DNA of 64,000 nucleotides from Croceibacterium_B sp035470785. GTDB taxonomy: Bacteria > Pseudomonadota > Alphaproteobacteria > Sphingomonadales > Sphingomonadaceae. Each line of letters starts with the position of its first letter. The stretch's first letter is position 1. A program made the position numbers and the translations under genes. The notes under the pieces were generated by a model, which did no database searches, had not been told where the DNA came from, and saw nothing but the letters and a program-made list of their open reading frames with translations. Shown here piece by piece: positions 27,169-36,183 of this stretch. The DNA lies in contig DATIQN010000024.1 in the NCBI GenBank assembly GCA_035470785.1, forward strand, positions 8,631 through 72,630, read 5' to 3'.

Positions 27169-28458
27169 TTAGGCGAGAAGTTCGTTCTGAACGATGTAGA
27201 CTAACGCGCCGGCAATATATCCGGCGAGGGCGAGCAGCGCGAAGCGCTGCAGGTACCAGATGAAGTCGATCTTCTCGGCCCCCATCGCCGCGACGCCTGC
27301 CGCCGAACCTATGATTAAGATCGAGCCGCCAGTCCCCGTGCAATAGGCCATGAACTCCCACAGGAAGCTGTCGGGCGGATAGCTCCCGATGTCGTACATG
27401 CCCATCGCCGCGGCGACCATCGGCACGTTGTCGACGATCGAGCTCAGCAGTCCGAACAGGAAAACGATTACGTCCGTCCGCCCGATTTCGGCGTCGAGCC
27501 AGCGGGCGATATCCGCCAGGACGCCGGCATGCTGAAGGGTCGCCACGGCGAGCAGGATTCCGATGAAAAAGACGATCGCGGCCAGGTCGATCCGTGTCAG
27601 CGCGTCAACGATGGTGATGCGCTCGCGCTCCTCATGAGCCTTGCCGCGATGGACAAGGTCGCCGACCGCCCAGACGATGCCGAGCGCGAATAGCGTTCCC
27701 AAGAACGGCGGCAGGCCGGTCACGGCCTTGAACAACGGCACCGACAGCAACGCGACGATACCCAAGACGAACATGAGGTTGCGCTCGAACGGCGTCGTGA
27801 CGCTGGGCGGCTCGAGCCCGCCGCCGGACCGTTCGGGAGCAAGGATCGGCTTGCCGCGCAGCCCCGGGACGATAATCGCCAGCGGTACGAGCACGTTGAC
27901 GAGCGAGGGTAAGATCAGCTTGGCGGCGATCGAGCCCGCGGTAACCTGTCCGCCGATCCACAGCATCGTGGTCGTCACGTCACCGATCGGCGACCACGCC
28001 CCGCCGGCGTTGGCCGCGATGACGATCATTCCGGCGAGCATCAGCCGGTCCGGCTGTTCGCGTACCAGGCGGCGGGCCAGCGAAACCATCACGATCGCCA
28101 CCGTCATGTTAGCCAAGACAGCGGAAAGGGCGAAAGTGACGAACGTGATAAAGATCGTCAGCGTCGCCAGCGTGCGCGTCCTCAGTCGCGAGGTGATGAC
28201 GGCGAAGCCATCGTGCGCGTCGACCACTTCCACCACGGTCATCACGCCGATCAGGAAGAAGGCGATCTGGGCGGTATCGATCAGCGACCGGTCGAGCTCC
28301 TGGTTTACCCGGAGCGAATTGCCCTTCGCGGCGGCGTAGATGATCCACATCAACCCGGCGCCCATGAGAGCGGCGGCCGACTTGTTGATCTTCAGCGGCC
28401 CCTCAAGGGCGATCGCACCGTACGCCAGCACGAAAACCAGGATCAGCACGGCGGTCAT
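27169..28458 (-). CDS. nhaD: NhaD-type sodium:proton antiporter
   Basis: 429 residues with about 12 membrane segments of the ion transporter superfamily. Family landmarks are NAGGAWSPIGDVTTTMLW in the middle and SSIVDNVPMVAAAMGMY in the second half, each carrying the aspartates used for ion exchange. NhaD exchanges Na+ (or Li+) for H+ at the inner membrane for salt and pH tolerance. The gene stands alone between the frameshifted envelope gene and glyoxalase I. Confidence 0.9.
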   Translation of the reverse strand: MTAVLILVFVLAYGAIALEGPLKINKSAAALMGAGLMWIIYAAAKGNSLRVNQELDRSLIDTAQIAFFLIGVMTVVEVVDAHDGFAVITSRLRTRTLATLTIFITFVTFALSAVLANMTVAIVMVSLARRLVREQPDRLMLAGMIVIAANAGGAWSPIGDVTTTMLWIGGQVTAGSIAAKLILPSLVNVLVPLAIIVPGLRGKPILAPERSGGGLEPPSVTTPFERNLMFVLGIVALLSVPLFKAVTGLPPFLGTLFALGIVWAVGDLVHRGKAHEERERITIVDALTRIDLAAIVFFIGILLAVATLQHAGVLADIARWLDAEIGRTDVIVFLFGLLSSIVDNVPMVAAAMGMYDIGSYPPDSFLWEFMAYCTGTGGSILIIGSAAGVAAMGAEKIDFIWYLQRFALLALAGYIAGALVYIVQNELLA

Positions 28459-28507
28459 GCCGCTTTTCGTGGCAGATTAGGCGCGCCGTGACGAGCCAAA
28501 CCGGGCG

Positions 28508-28942
28508 TTACCAGCTGCCGGTGTTCTCCATGCTCGCCCACGGCTCCTGCGGCTCGAGATGACCATCCTGCAGCAGCTCGATCGAGATTCCGTCAGGCGA
28601 TTTGACGAAGGCCATGTGGCCGTCGCGAGGCGGGCGGTTGATCGTCACTCCGGCGTCCATCAGCCGCTGGCAGGCCTCGTAGATGTTCTCGACCTGGTAG
28701 GCCAAGTGCCCGAAGTTGCGTCCGCCACCGTATGCCTCGGCCGCGTTGCCGTCCTCGGGCGGCCAGTTGTAGGTCAGTTCGACCTCGGCGACGTCCTTCT
28801 GTCCCGGCGCGGCCATGAAGATCAGCGTGAAGCGACCCTTGTCACTTTCCATGCGGCGGACTTCCTCAAGCCCGAGAAGTTTGAAGAACCGCACGCTGGC
28901 GTCGGGATCGCTCACCCGGATCATGCTGTGGAGGTATTTCAC
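28508..28942 (-). CDS. gloA: Lactoylglutathione lyase (glyoxalase I)
   Basis: 144 residues, the usual GloA length. Metal ligands fit the family spacing: H5 in LHSMIRV, a glutamate in VAEVELTYNW, a histidine in FGHLAYQV and a late glutamate in GISIELLQ. R9 is in the glutathione-binding position. It converts the methylglyoxal-glutathione adduct to S-lactoylglutathione in the cytoplasm. The TorF porin gene upstream on the same strand is separated from it by a terminator-like hairpin, so it probably has its own promoter. Confidence 0.92.
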   Translation of the reverse strand: MKYLHSMIRVSDPDASVRFFKLLGLEEVRRMESDKGRFTLIFMAAPGQKDVAEVELTYNWPPEDGNAAEAYGGGRNFGHLAYQVENIYEACQRLMDAGVTINRPPRDGHMAFVKSPDGISIELLQDGHLEPQEPWASMENTGSW

Positions 28943-29034
28943 TTCGCTCGCTCCGTTGGCTGTTCAATGCAAGGCAAACGCCTTAGCAACGCCGCGGCTC
29001 GCGCATCCACCTATTTCACGCTGGCCTGAATGCA

Positions 29035-29064
29035 AAGGCCCGCACCGCGAACGGCGCGGGCCCT
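29035..29064 (-). terminator. Intrinsic terminator of the TorF porin gene
   Basis: A GC-rich hairpin (GGCCCGC and GCGGGCC arms with CCG/CGG inner pairs and a CGAA loop at 29037-29062) lies about 25 bases past the stop of the minus-strand porin gene. On the minus strand the hairpin is followed by GCCTTTGC, a short T run. Spacing and orientation fit an intrinsic terminator for that gene. Confidence 0.6.
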
Positions 29065-29086
29065 TCTCCCCCTTACGCAACCAAGC

Positions 29087-29908
29087 TCAGAACGAAGCGG
29101 TCAACGAGACAACCCCAACCGGCTTCGACATCCGATAGAATGAATCGATGCAAGCCGGTCCGCCGGCGCAGGCGAAGCCCGCGTTGATGTCGGAGCGGCC
29201 CAGGTCGGTGCCGACGAGCGAGGCGTCGAGGGTCAGCGCCTTCCATGAGGCGCTCACCCCGACGGTATAGTCGAAGTACTGCTTGCCCCAGTCGAAACCG
29301 CCGCCGGTGTGGCCGAGGTGCGAATGCACCGTCAGCGGCGTTCCCGGAATGCCCGAACTCAATTCACCGTAGACATAGGTGTTCGAATGAGTCGGCGAGG
29401 TGAAATTGTAATTGAAGACGCGCTGGCTCGGAGCGTAATTCATCCCGACTTTGGCCAACGCCGGACCGAAGGTCGTCGATAGAGAGCCGTAGAGTTCGTA
29501 GTAGTTGCCGAGGTGGGCGCCTGGGTAAAGATATCCGTAGACGCCAACGTCCAGCTTGACCCCGCTCTTGCCCAGCTCGTGCGCGTAGCCGCCGTAAACG
29601 TCGATTTCCGTTCCGCCGATGTTGATCGGAGATGACCCAGCCGAAGCGCTCGACCCCCAGGTCGAGATATAGAAACCGGACTCGTGGGTGAGGGTGATCG
29701 ACCCCTGAAAAGCCGGCTTGTTGTCGGACTGCGCGAGCCCCCTGAACCGGTACTGGGAAACCACCGCCGCTGAACCGTTGACGGTGAACGCTGAAGTCGG
29801 CTTTGGCGCATCGTCGGCAAGAGCCGGACTGGCGGCCAGGACGCTGCCGGCCAGCATGAAAGCAGCCATCAGGCTGCGGACGGACGTAAGCATGGGCAAT
29901 TTCCTCAA
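29087..29908 (-). CDS. TorF family putative porin (TIGR02001)
   Basis: 273 residues with a cleavable signal peptide ending near ASPALA-DDAPKP. The mature part is a predicted beta-barrel with many aromatic, alternating strands and the family-typical SQYRFRGLAQSDNKPAFQG near its start, and it ends in a phenylalanine (VSLTASF), the usual outer-membrane insertion signal. Family members are found in proteobacteria with unknown solutes. A closer in-frame ATG at 29893 is possible. Confidence 0.85.
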   Translation of the reverse strand: MRKLPMLTSVRSLMAAFMLAGSVLAASPALADDAPKPTSAFTVNGSAAVVSQYRFRGLAQSDNKPAFQGSITLTHESGFYISTWGSSASAGSSPINIGGTEIDVYGGYAHELGKSGVKLDVGVYGYLYPGAHLGNYYELYGSLSTTFGPALAKVGMNYAPSQRVFNYNFTSPTHSNTYVYGELSSGIPGTPLTVHSHLGHTGGGFDWGKQYFDYTVGVSASWKALTLDASLVGTDLGRSDINAGFACAGGPACIDSFYRMSKPVGVVSLTASF

Positions 29909-30171
29909 TTGCGGTTGAAACTATGCTTCGTCCCACCTGCGGTTACGCGGGCCGGCCTCGTTTGTTGGACCGGCATTCTCGCGAACACGATAGCTAGCTG
30001 CACATTTTTGCTGCATTGCACAAGAGAAATTGCGATAGCACCTTCGGGCTCACGGCGGGTGTTGTGTTTCGGCATCACATTAACGCTCGGGTCAGGCAAT
30101 CCAGTCCAGTGGCCGGCTTTGGCGCCCGATCGCTTGTTGAGAGGCCAGACAGTGCCGACATTGGATAGACG

Positions 30172-30978
30172 ATGCTGAAAGCCATTCGCCGACTGTTCGC
30201 GCGCGAGGAAACGGCGCATCCCGAGGCACGTGTGCCTGCGGGGCAGCGGGTCTATGCCGTGGGCGACATTCACGGCCGGCTCGACCTGTTCGAACCGCTG
30301 ATCGCGGCCATCGAGGCCGACGACGCCGCTAGCCCATCTGCCGAAACCACCGTGATCCTCCTCGGCGACCTCGTCGACCGCGGGCCCGACAGCGCGCGCG
30401 TGATCGCCCGCGCCCGCGAATGGCAACACCAGCGCAAGGTCCGCATTTTGGCGGGCAATCACGAAGAGATGTTTCTTGCCAGCTTCGAGAAGGCCGAAAC
30501 GCTGCGGCACTTCTTGCGCTTCGGCGGCAAGGAAACGGTGCTCAGCTACGGCATCGACCGTTACGCCTACCAGAAGGCCTCGGTCGAGGAGGTGCAGGCA
30601 ATGATGCACGCGAAGGTGCCCGCGGAAGACCGCGCCTTCATCGAAAGCTTCGAGGACACGATCGCCATCGGCGATTACCTGTTCGTCCATGCCGGGATCG
30701 ACCCCGAGGTGCCGCTCGCGGAACAGCGGACGCAGGACCTTAGGTGGATTCGCGAGCCGTTCCTGTCGCATCCGGCACCCTTCGGCTCGGTGATAGTGCA
30801 TGGGCATACGATTACCGATGAGCCGCAGGACCGCGGCAACCGCATCGGCATCGATACCGGTGCCTACCTGTCAGGCCGCCTGACGGCCCTGGTGCTCGAA
30901 GGCTCGACGCGGCGCTATCTCGAGGCGATCGACGACGGCGGCGCCGTCACCGCCGCCGCGCGCGAACTCGCGGCCTGA
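30172..30978 (+). CDS. Metallophosphoesterase (Ser/Thr protein phosphatase-type)
   Basis: 268 residues with all calcineurin-like motifs in order: GDIHGR, GDLVDRG, GNHEEM, then VHAGID and IVHGHT. The length and spacing resemble bacterial PPP-type phosphatases (PrpA/diadenosine tetraphosphatase-like). It hydrolyses phosphoesters with two metals; protein phosphatase or nucleotide phosphatase activity cannot be separated. The 263 bases upstream hold no gene and presumably its promoter. It ends 10 bases before the 3' end of the oppositely oriented RNase P RNA. Confidence 0.88.
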   Translation: MLKAIRRLFAREETAHPEARVPAGQRVYAVGDIHGRLDLFEPLIAAIEADDAASPSAETTVILLGDLVDRGPDSARVIARAREWQHQRKVRILAGNHEEMFLASFEKAETLRHFLRFGGKETVLSYGIDRYAYQKASVEEVQAMMHAKVPAEDRAFIESFEDTIAIGDYLFVHAGIDPEVPLAEQRTQDLRWIREPFLSHPAPFGSVIVHGHTITDEPQDRGNRIGIDTGAYLSGRLTALVLEGSTRRYLEAIDDGGAVTAAARELAA

Positions 30979-30987
30979 AGGAAAAGT

Positions 30988-31406
30988 GCCAGGGGGCCTG
31001 TAAGCCGGGTTCTGTCCCGAACGCGGTATCCTTGCGGACCGGCCGCTCGGGGGCAGCCATTCATCTCGGCCTTGCGTTGCCGCAAGGCTCAAGCAACCAA
31101 CCCGGGCCTCTCGGGGCGAAACACCCCTGCCTTTGCTCGAAAGCTCGGGCGCGAGACCCCTATTCGGTCTTGCTCCGGGTGGGGTTTGCCATGCGAACCT
31201 TGTTACCAAGGCCCCGGTGCGCTTTTACCGCACCCTTTCACCCTTGCCTGTGCCCTTTAGGGGCCATCGGCGGTATACTCTCTGTGGCACTGTCCCTGAG
31301 CCGAACCGAAGCCCGACCCGGCGGGCGTTACCCGCCACCCTCGTTTCGTGGAGCCCGGACTTTCCTCGGCATTCTTACGAATGACGCGGCTGCCCGGCCC
31401 CCTAGC
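30988..31406 (-). ncRNA. rnpB: RNase P RNA, bacterial type A
   Basis: On the minus strand the sequence begins GCTAGGGGGCC (31406-31396), continues with GAGGAAAGTCCGGGCTCCAC, and ends with AGAACCCGGCTTACAG followed by GGCCCCCTGGC (30998-30988). The two ends pair perfectly apart from one G-T, forming helix P1, and the quoted blocks are the universally conserved parts of RNase P RNA. About 419 nucleotides, normal for type A. It processes the 5' ends of pre-tRNAs. The amidase gene upstream ends 6 bases away on the same strand. Confidence 0.95.
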
Positions 31407-31411
31407 CGGGC

Positions 31412-32116
31412 TTATCTAGTGCGTCCCTGGTCGCGATCCAAGAGCAACTGGAACAAGATCGCGCGGATCTGCCCGTCGATCTCGCCGTCGATCTTTTCGG
31501 GCCGCCAGCGCCGCTGGAAGGCCTCGACCGCCTTCTTGCCCTCGGAAACGTCATAGCCGAAGCGTTCGAGCGCGAGGTAGAACGAGCCGTCGTTGTCGAA
31601 CGGGTCGCCGAGCTCGAGCTTCGTCGGCCGCGGCAGTGCGAGGCGGTATTCGGCGAGCCGCTCCCATGGAAACAGCTCGCCCGGGTCGAGCTTGCGCTGC
31701 GGAGCGATGTCCGAATGGCCGACGACGTTGGCACGGGGGATGTCGTAATCGTGGACGATGCGGTGGAGCAACGGCACCAGCGCGTCGATTTGGGCGTCGG
31801 GAAAGGGCCGATAGCCGCAGGTGTGCCCGGGGTTGACGAGCTCGATCCCGATCGACGCACCGTTGACGTTCGATTTCCCGCGCCAGTAGCTCATGCCTGC
31901 GTGCCAGGCGCGCATGCTCTCGTCGACCAGCCGGATCACTTCCCCTTCTTCGGTGATAACGTAGTGCGCGCTGACCTTGGCGGCGGGATCGCACAACCGC
32001 GTCAGCGCCGCTTCGGCCGAAGGCATGTCGGTGTAATGCAGCACGACCATCGAGATGCGCTCGTCGCGCGCGTCGCAGTTGCGCGACGGCTGATCGCGAT
32101 GGACGAGCTCATCCAA
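31412..32116 (-). CDS. N-acetylmuramoyl-L-alanine amidase (Amidase_2)
   Basis: 234 residues with the T7-lysozyme/AmiD-type fold: zinc ligands in VVLHYTDM and NVVGHSDIAPQRKLDPG, and the substrate region SIGIELVNPG. The C-terminal third (about 170-234) resembles a peptidoglycan-binding helical module. It cuts the bond between MurNAc and the stem peptide, for recycling or remodelling. No signal peptide is seen, so it may be cytoplasmic, like AmpD. The chpT gene is 2 bases upstream on the same strand. Confidence 0.88.
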   Translation of the reverse strand: MDELVHRDQPSRNCDARDERISMVVLHYTDMPSAEAALTRLCDPAAKVSAHYVITEEGEVIRLVDESMRAWHAGMSYWRGKSNVNGASIGIELVNPGHTCGYRPFPDAQIDALVPLLHRIVHDYDIPRANVVGHSDIAPQRKLDPGELFPWERLAEYRLALPRPTKLELGDPFDNDGSFYLALERFGYDVSEGKKAVEAFQRRWRPEKIDGEIDGQIRAILFQLLLDRDQGRTR

Positions 32117-32118
32117 GG

Positions 32119-32757
32119 CTAGGCGTCCGGCAATACCGCGCCCATCACGAGGGCGCCGTCGGTGAGCGCGTATTGCAGTCCGCCGCCGTGCTCCTCGGCG
32201 ATCAGGCTGATGAGATGAGCGGGGGCAGTCCGCCCCGACAGGTCTTCGGCGGGCAGCGAGCCGTCGAGCGCGTGGCCGATCGCGGGGTCGAACGCGACCT
32301 TGTCCCCGGCAGCACGAATGGCGATTTCAGTCGCTCCGTCGCGGCGTTCGGCGCCGACTTGCAGTTCGCCGCCTCGCGGCAAAGCATCGATGCCGATCGC
32401 CGCGAGGTTGAGCAGAACCTTGACCGCGGCCTTGGGCAAGGTTTCCTCGGCAACAGCCCAGGCGAGCGCAATGCGCCCGTTGCCGCCGACCAGCGCCTCG
32501 ACCAGCTCGCGCGGCTCGTCGGTCGGCACCGTTTCGCCGAAACCGCCCGCAGCGCCGTATGCGAGGCGAAAGAACTTCAGCTTGTCGGCGCTGATCTTCG
32601 CGCTTTGCTCGAGGAGTTCCATGCACCGATGGCGCATTTCCGGATCGCGCTCGTCGCGCAGCAATTCGAGGCCGTTGCTGAGCGCACCCACAGGGCTAAG
32701 CAGGTCGTGGCACAAGCGGGAACAGAGCAGTGCGGCAAGGTCGGTCGAAGAGGTCAT
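32119..32757 (-). CDS. chpT: Histidine phosphotransferase ChpT
   Basis: 212 residues with the phospho-accepting H17 in the motif LCHDLLSPVGAL and a degenerate histidine-kinase-like C-terminal half lacking ATP-binding boxes. ChpT passes phosphate from CckA to CtrA and CpdR in the alphaproteobacterial cell-cycle relay. It lies 2 bases upstream of the amidase gene on the same strand, and close to clpX/clpP, which degrade CtrA in Caulobacter; that proximity is noted without claiming regulation. Confidence 0.92.
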   Translation of the reverse strand: MTSSTDLAALLCSRLCHDLLSPVGALSNGLELLRDERDPEMRHRCMELLEQSAKISADKLKFFRLAYGAAGGFGETVPTDEPRELVEALVGGNGRIALAWAVAEETLPKAAVKVLLNLAAIGIDALPRGGELQVGAERRDGATEIAIRAAGDKVAFDPAIGHALDGSLPAEDLSGRTAPAHLISLIAEEHGGGLQYALTDGALVMGAVLPDA

Positions 32758-32914
32758 TCAAGAATCCGGTAGGTTAAATGAACGCGAAGTTGACAAAAGT
32801 CACGGGTTCGAAAGAGTCCGACCGCGCCGAGCGCGCTGTTGCCGATGCCTAGGTGGGGTTGCTCTCGCGAAGTCGACACCCCTCTCCATGCTCCAGTCAG
32901 CCAGGGCCTTAGCC

Positions 32915-33304
32915 TTACGTGACGCTGTAGGAAAGCGCCGCGAAACCATTCTCGTCGTCACGCCAGAACGTCACATCGCCTTCGCCGACTATCGCCCAGA
33001 CCCGTCCGTCGCCCGATGCCATGGCCCGGTCGTTCGCGGAGGGTGCCGCTGGGCCCGACGGGTGCGAGTGGTAATATCCGATCACTTGCGGCCCGCCATC
33101 TCGCGAAGCCCGGTGCGCATCGATCAGCGCCTGCGGATCGATTTCGAAATGGGTGCGGGGGCTGCCATGGACGTTGCGGGTATGCTCGACCCGCTCGATC
33201 CGGAAGCCCCGGCCCAGCAGAAGGCCGCAGGCTTCGACGGAAGATGCGCGTTCCGCCGCCGAACAAATCCTATCGAACGCTTCTCTTGTCAGGACGATCT
33301 CCAT
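32915..33304 (-). CDS. JAMM/MPN-type metallopeptidase (M67 family)
   Basis: 129 residues with a complete JAMM site: E24 in SSVEACGLLLG and the H-x-H-P...S...D pattern in YYHSHPSGPAAPSANDRA. Bacterial members cleave carrier-protein tails or isopeptide bonds (Mec+/RadC-like families). The ATG at 33304 is preferred to one six bases upstream because the AGGA ribosome site has proper spacing to it. The rluD-type gene is divergent, only 15 bases away, so the two promoters overlap. Confidence 0.85.
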   Translation of the reverse strand: MEIVLTREAFDRICSAAERASSVEACGLLLGRGFRIERVEHTRNVHGSPRTHFEIDPQALIDAHRASRDGGPQVIGYYHSHPSGPAAPSANDRAMASGDGRVWAIVGEGDVTFWRDDENGFAALSYSVT

Positions 33305-33319
33305 ACCCATTTTCCTAGC

Positions 33320-34273
33320 ATGGGGGGCGGTCAAATCATTACCGGAAAGCTCACTGGCGGACAGCGGCTCGACAAGGCCCTGACCGAGGCTTCGGGGCTG
33401 TCGCGCGAGCGGATCAAGGCCCTGATCGCCGAGGGCGCGGTGACCATTTCCGGCGAGGTCGCACGGGAGCCCTCTGGCAAAGCTGTCGAGGGTGCCGAAT
33501 TCGCCGTCGAAGTTCCGCCGGCGGCCGAGGCGATGGCGCAGGCGCAGGATATTCCGCTCACGGTCGTGTTCGAGGATGCGCACCTGATCGTGGTCGACAA
33601 GCCGGCGGGGCTGGTCGTCCATCCGGCGGCAGGCAATTACGACGGCACACTGGTCAACGCGCTGCTGCACCATTGCGCGGGGCAATTGTCGGGCATCGGC
33701 GGCGTCGCCCGACCGGGGATCGTCCACCGGATCGACAAGGACACGAGCGGGCTCCTTGTCGTGGCCAAGAGCGATGCTGCGCACGAGGGACTGGCGAAGC
33801 AGTTCGCCGACCATTCGATCGAGCGCGCCTACATTGCGGTGGTGAACGGACATCCGAACCCGCGCGAGGGCACGATTCGCGGCAAGATCGGCCGGTCGGA
33901 CGCGAACCGCAAGAAGATGGCCGTCCTGCCCGACACGGCCAGCCGGGGAAAACACGCCGTCACGCACTACAAGACGCTGAAACTGCTCGATTCCTGCGCG
34001 CTGGTCGAATGCCGGCTGGAGACGGGCAGAACACACCAGGTGCGTGTTCAGCTTGCATCAATTGGCCATTCGCTAGTGGGAGATCCTGTCTATGGACGCG
34101 CCAACCCCCGCCTGCGAACGGTCATGAAATCGCTCGATTTTCACCGCCAGGCGCTTCACGCTGCCGTGCTGGGCTTTGTCCATCCCGTGCTAGGCCACAG
34201 GTTGCGCTTCGTATCGGGTCTGCCGAAGGATATGGAGGAACTGATCGACGAAACCGTTCATTCAGATCGATGA
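33320..34273 (+). CDS. rluD: RluD-type 23S rRNA pseudouridine synthase
   Basis: 317 residues. An N-terminal S4 RNA-binding domain (about 15-65) precedes the RluA-family catalytic domain with the active-site Asp139 in VHRIDKDTSGLLVV and the late ETGRTHQVRVQ block. It makes pseudouridines in 23S rRNA (RluD acts on helix 69); closer assignment to RluC or RluD is by overall layout. The start overlaps the promoter region of the divergent JAMM gene. The rpoH gene follows after 117 bases. Confidence 0.88.
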   Translation: MGGGQIITGKLTGGQRLDKALTEASGLSRERIKALIAEGAVTISGEVAREPSGKAVEGAEFAVEVPPAAEAMAQAQDIPLTVVFEDAHLIVVDKPAGLVVHPAAGNYDGTLVNALLHHCAGQLSGIGGVARPGIVHRIDKDTSGLLVVAKSDAAHEGLAKQFADHSIERAYIAVVNGHPNPREGTIRGKIGRSDANRKKMAVLPDTASRGKHAVTHYKTLKLLDSCALVECRLETGRTHQVRVQLASIGHSLVGDPVYGRANPRLRTVMKSLDFHRQALHAAVLGFVHPVLGHRLRFVSGLPKDMEELIDETVHSDR

Positions 34274-34390
34274 ACTGCGCCGCGCATTAGGACATTTTCG
34301 TATATATAAGGGCACAAGTGGCCGCAATGTGGGGGTGCCCAGCAGGGGCCCACACACCGCCGGCCGACGCTAGAAAGGTTTGGGAACCAA

Positions 34391-35302
34391 GTGAGCACTA
34401 CAAAAGCACTGAGCGTGCCGGCGCTGGGCGGAGAGCAAAGCCTCAACCGCTATCTCGCCGAAATCAAGAAATTCCCCGTGCTGACGGCCGAGCAGGAATA
34501 CATGCTCGCCAAGCGCTATGCCGAGCATGAGGATCCGGAAGCTGCCGCGCAGCTGGTGACGAGCCACCTGCGGCTCGTGGCGAAGATCGCCATGGGCTAT
34601 CGCGGCTACGGCCTGCCCGTCTCCGACCTGATCTCCGAAGGTAACGTCGGGCTGATGCAGGGCGTCAAGAAGTTCGAGCCCGATCGCGGCTTCCGCCTCG
34701 CGACTTACGCGATGTGGTGGATCAAGGCCTCGATCCAGGAATTCATCCTGCGCACCTGGTCGCTCGTCAAGATGGGCACTACCGCGCACCAGAAGAAGCT
34801 GTTCTTCAACCTGCGGCGGATGAAGAAGAACCTCGAGGCCTACGAGGACACCGATCTGCATCCGGACGACGTCAAGAAGATCGCCACCGATCTCGGCGTG
34901 CCCGAGCAGGAAGTGATCAACATGAACCGGCGGATGCTGATGGGCGGCGATGCCTCGCTCAACGTCAGCATGCGCGCAGACGAGGAAGGCAGCGGCCAGT
35001 GGCAGGACTGGCTCGCCGACGAGCGCCCGCTGCAGGACAGCGTGGTCGCCGACGCCGAAGAGGCCGAAGTGCGCCACTCGATGCTGACCGAAGCGATGGA
35101 CAGCCTCAACGAGCGTGAGAAGCACATCCTCACCGAACGCCGGCTGACCGACAACCCGCAGACGCTCGAGGAATTGAGCCAGCAGTACGACGTCAGCCGC
35201 GAGCGCATCCGCCAGATCGAGGTGCGCGCGTTCGAGAAGCTGCAGAAGGCAATGCAGCGCATCGCTACCGAGCGGCTGCTGCCGGTTCCCGCCGCGGGCT
35301 AA
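34391..35302 (+). CDS. rpoH: RNA polymerase heat-shock sigma factor RpoH
   Basis: 303 residues. Region 2 contains LISEGNVGLMQGVKKFEPDRG and the WWIKASIQEFIL promoter-melting block; the RpoH box QKKLFFNLRR follows; region 4 ends with SRERIRQIEVRAFEKL. This is the sigma-32 type that drives heat-shock genes such as clpP. Start is GTG at 34391 with a purine-rich AAAGG region upstream. An AT-rich TATATATAA at about 34302-34310 could belong to its promoter. Confidence 0.95.
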   Translation: MSTTKALSVPALGGEQSLNRYLAEIKKFPVLTAEQEYMLAKRYAEHEDPEAAAQLVTSHLRLVAKIAMGYRGYGLPVSDLISEGNVGLMQGVKKFEPDRGFRLATYAMWWIKASIQEFILRTWSLVKMGTTAHQKKLFFNLRRMKKNLEAYEDTDLHPDDVKKIATDLGVPEQEVINMNRRMLMGGDASLNVSMRADEEGSGQWQDWLADERPLQDSVVADAEEAEVRHSMLTEAMDSLNEREKHILTERRLTDNPQTLEELSQQYDVSRERIRQIEVRAFEKLQKAMQRIATERLLPVPAAG

Positions 35303-35305
35303 AGC

Positions 35306-36091
35306 TCAGCGAAAGCGCTCGGCAAAGCCGATCATCAGCGCGGTATCGGGCGCGCCGGCCGAGAGGCCAGCGTCGGCTTCCACATCGAGCTGCAGCCGGG
35401 GCGTCGCTTGCCAGGCCAGCGAGGCGGCAAGCCGCGCGTCGAGCGAGCGGCCTGCCGGGTCCGCGTCTTCGAACGCGGCCAGCTCGCCGGCCACGCTGAC
35501 AGTCGCCGCAAGGGCGTGCGACAGGCCGAGGACCCCGCCGTAGGCGAGGTGTCGGCCACCGCCGCCAGCGTCGGCAGCAAGATCGATCTCCGGCGTCAGG
35601 GCAAACTGGAAGCCCGCTGGCAGGTCCACGCTGGCGGGAAGGAGCACGCCCGCGCTCCAGTGGCCCGGATGATCCGCCGGCGCGCTGACGAACGTCTCGA
35701 TTGCGACGGGCCCGTTGGGGCCGGCAATTCCTTGCCGAACCGCCACCAGCGCGTCGCCGACATTGGAACTGTGCACGACCACGCCAGTCGCGCGGTTACG
35801 CACGCGGTCATGGGTGAAGCTCGTCAGGCCGAACTGCACCTCGGCGCCCTGGCTGACGCCGACGCGCAGCAGCAGGTCGCCGAATGTGGTGCTGTCGTCG
35901 GTGCTCGCCGCATCGGCCGAATGGTCCCACTCGGCCACGCCGGTCTCGATCATCGCCGAGCCGGGCGCAAGCGTGCACGGCGGCGTGCCGAGGCCCGGCC
36001 GGTTGGCGCAGAAGTCGCGCTCCTGCGCGAGCGCAGGGGTCGCGAGGAGAGCACAGAGCACGCAACAAAGCCGGCGAACCGATCCACCCAT
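35306..36091 (-). CDS. Outer-membrane transporter-like protein (MetA/phenol-pathway type)
   Basis: 261 residues: a signal peptide cleaved after ATPALA, then a beta-rich mature part with the family-typical CTLAPGSAMIETGVAEW opening and repeated strand pairs. The pattern resembles the putative MetA-pathway/outer-membrane transporter family found near catabolic genes. It ends in FAERFR rather than a plain aromatic residue. Converges with rpoH, 3 bases apart. The solute is unknown. Confidence 0.68.
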   Translation of the reverse strand: MGGSVRRLCCVLCALLATPALAQERDFCANRPGLGTPPCTLAPGSAMIETGVAEWDHSADAASTDDSTTFGDLLLRVGVSQGAEVQFGLTSFTHDRVRNRATGVVVHSSNVGDALVAVRQGIAGPNGPVAIETFVSAPADHPGHWSAGVLLPASVDLPAGFQFALTPEIDLAADAGGGGRHLAYGGVLGLSHALAATVSVAGELAAFEDADPAGRSLDARLAASLAWQATPRLQLDVEADAGLSAGAPDTALMIGFAERFR

Positions 36092-36183
36092 CGGCGTTTG
36101 CTAGCCTAGCACCAGCCTCGCATCACGCGGTTTTTCGCGGCGCCCCTTGTCCTTGCTGTGAAGGTCGCTAACCTTCTTCTCCG

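Noticed and set aside
29905..30807. A 300-residue minus-strand frame opposite the metallophosphoesterase
   Set aside because: It is the reverse-strand image of a gene with all catalytic motifs intact and shows no domain of its own.
31032..31556. Open frames across the RNase P RNA region
   Set aside because: The conserved RNase P blocks and the closing P1 helix identify the segment as an RNA gene, so the frames are accidental.
34295..34320. A defined promoter for rpoH at the TATATATAA stretch
   Set aside because: No -35 element at proper spacing was found, so only the AT-rich stretch is mentioned under rpoH.
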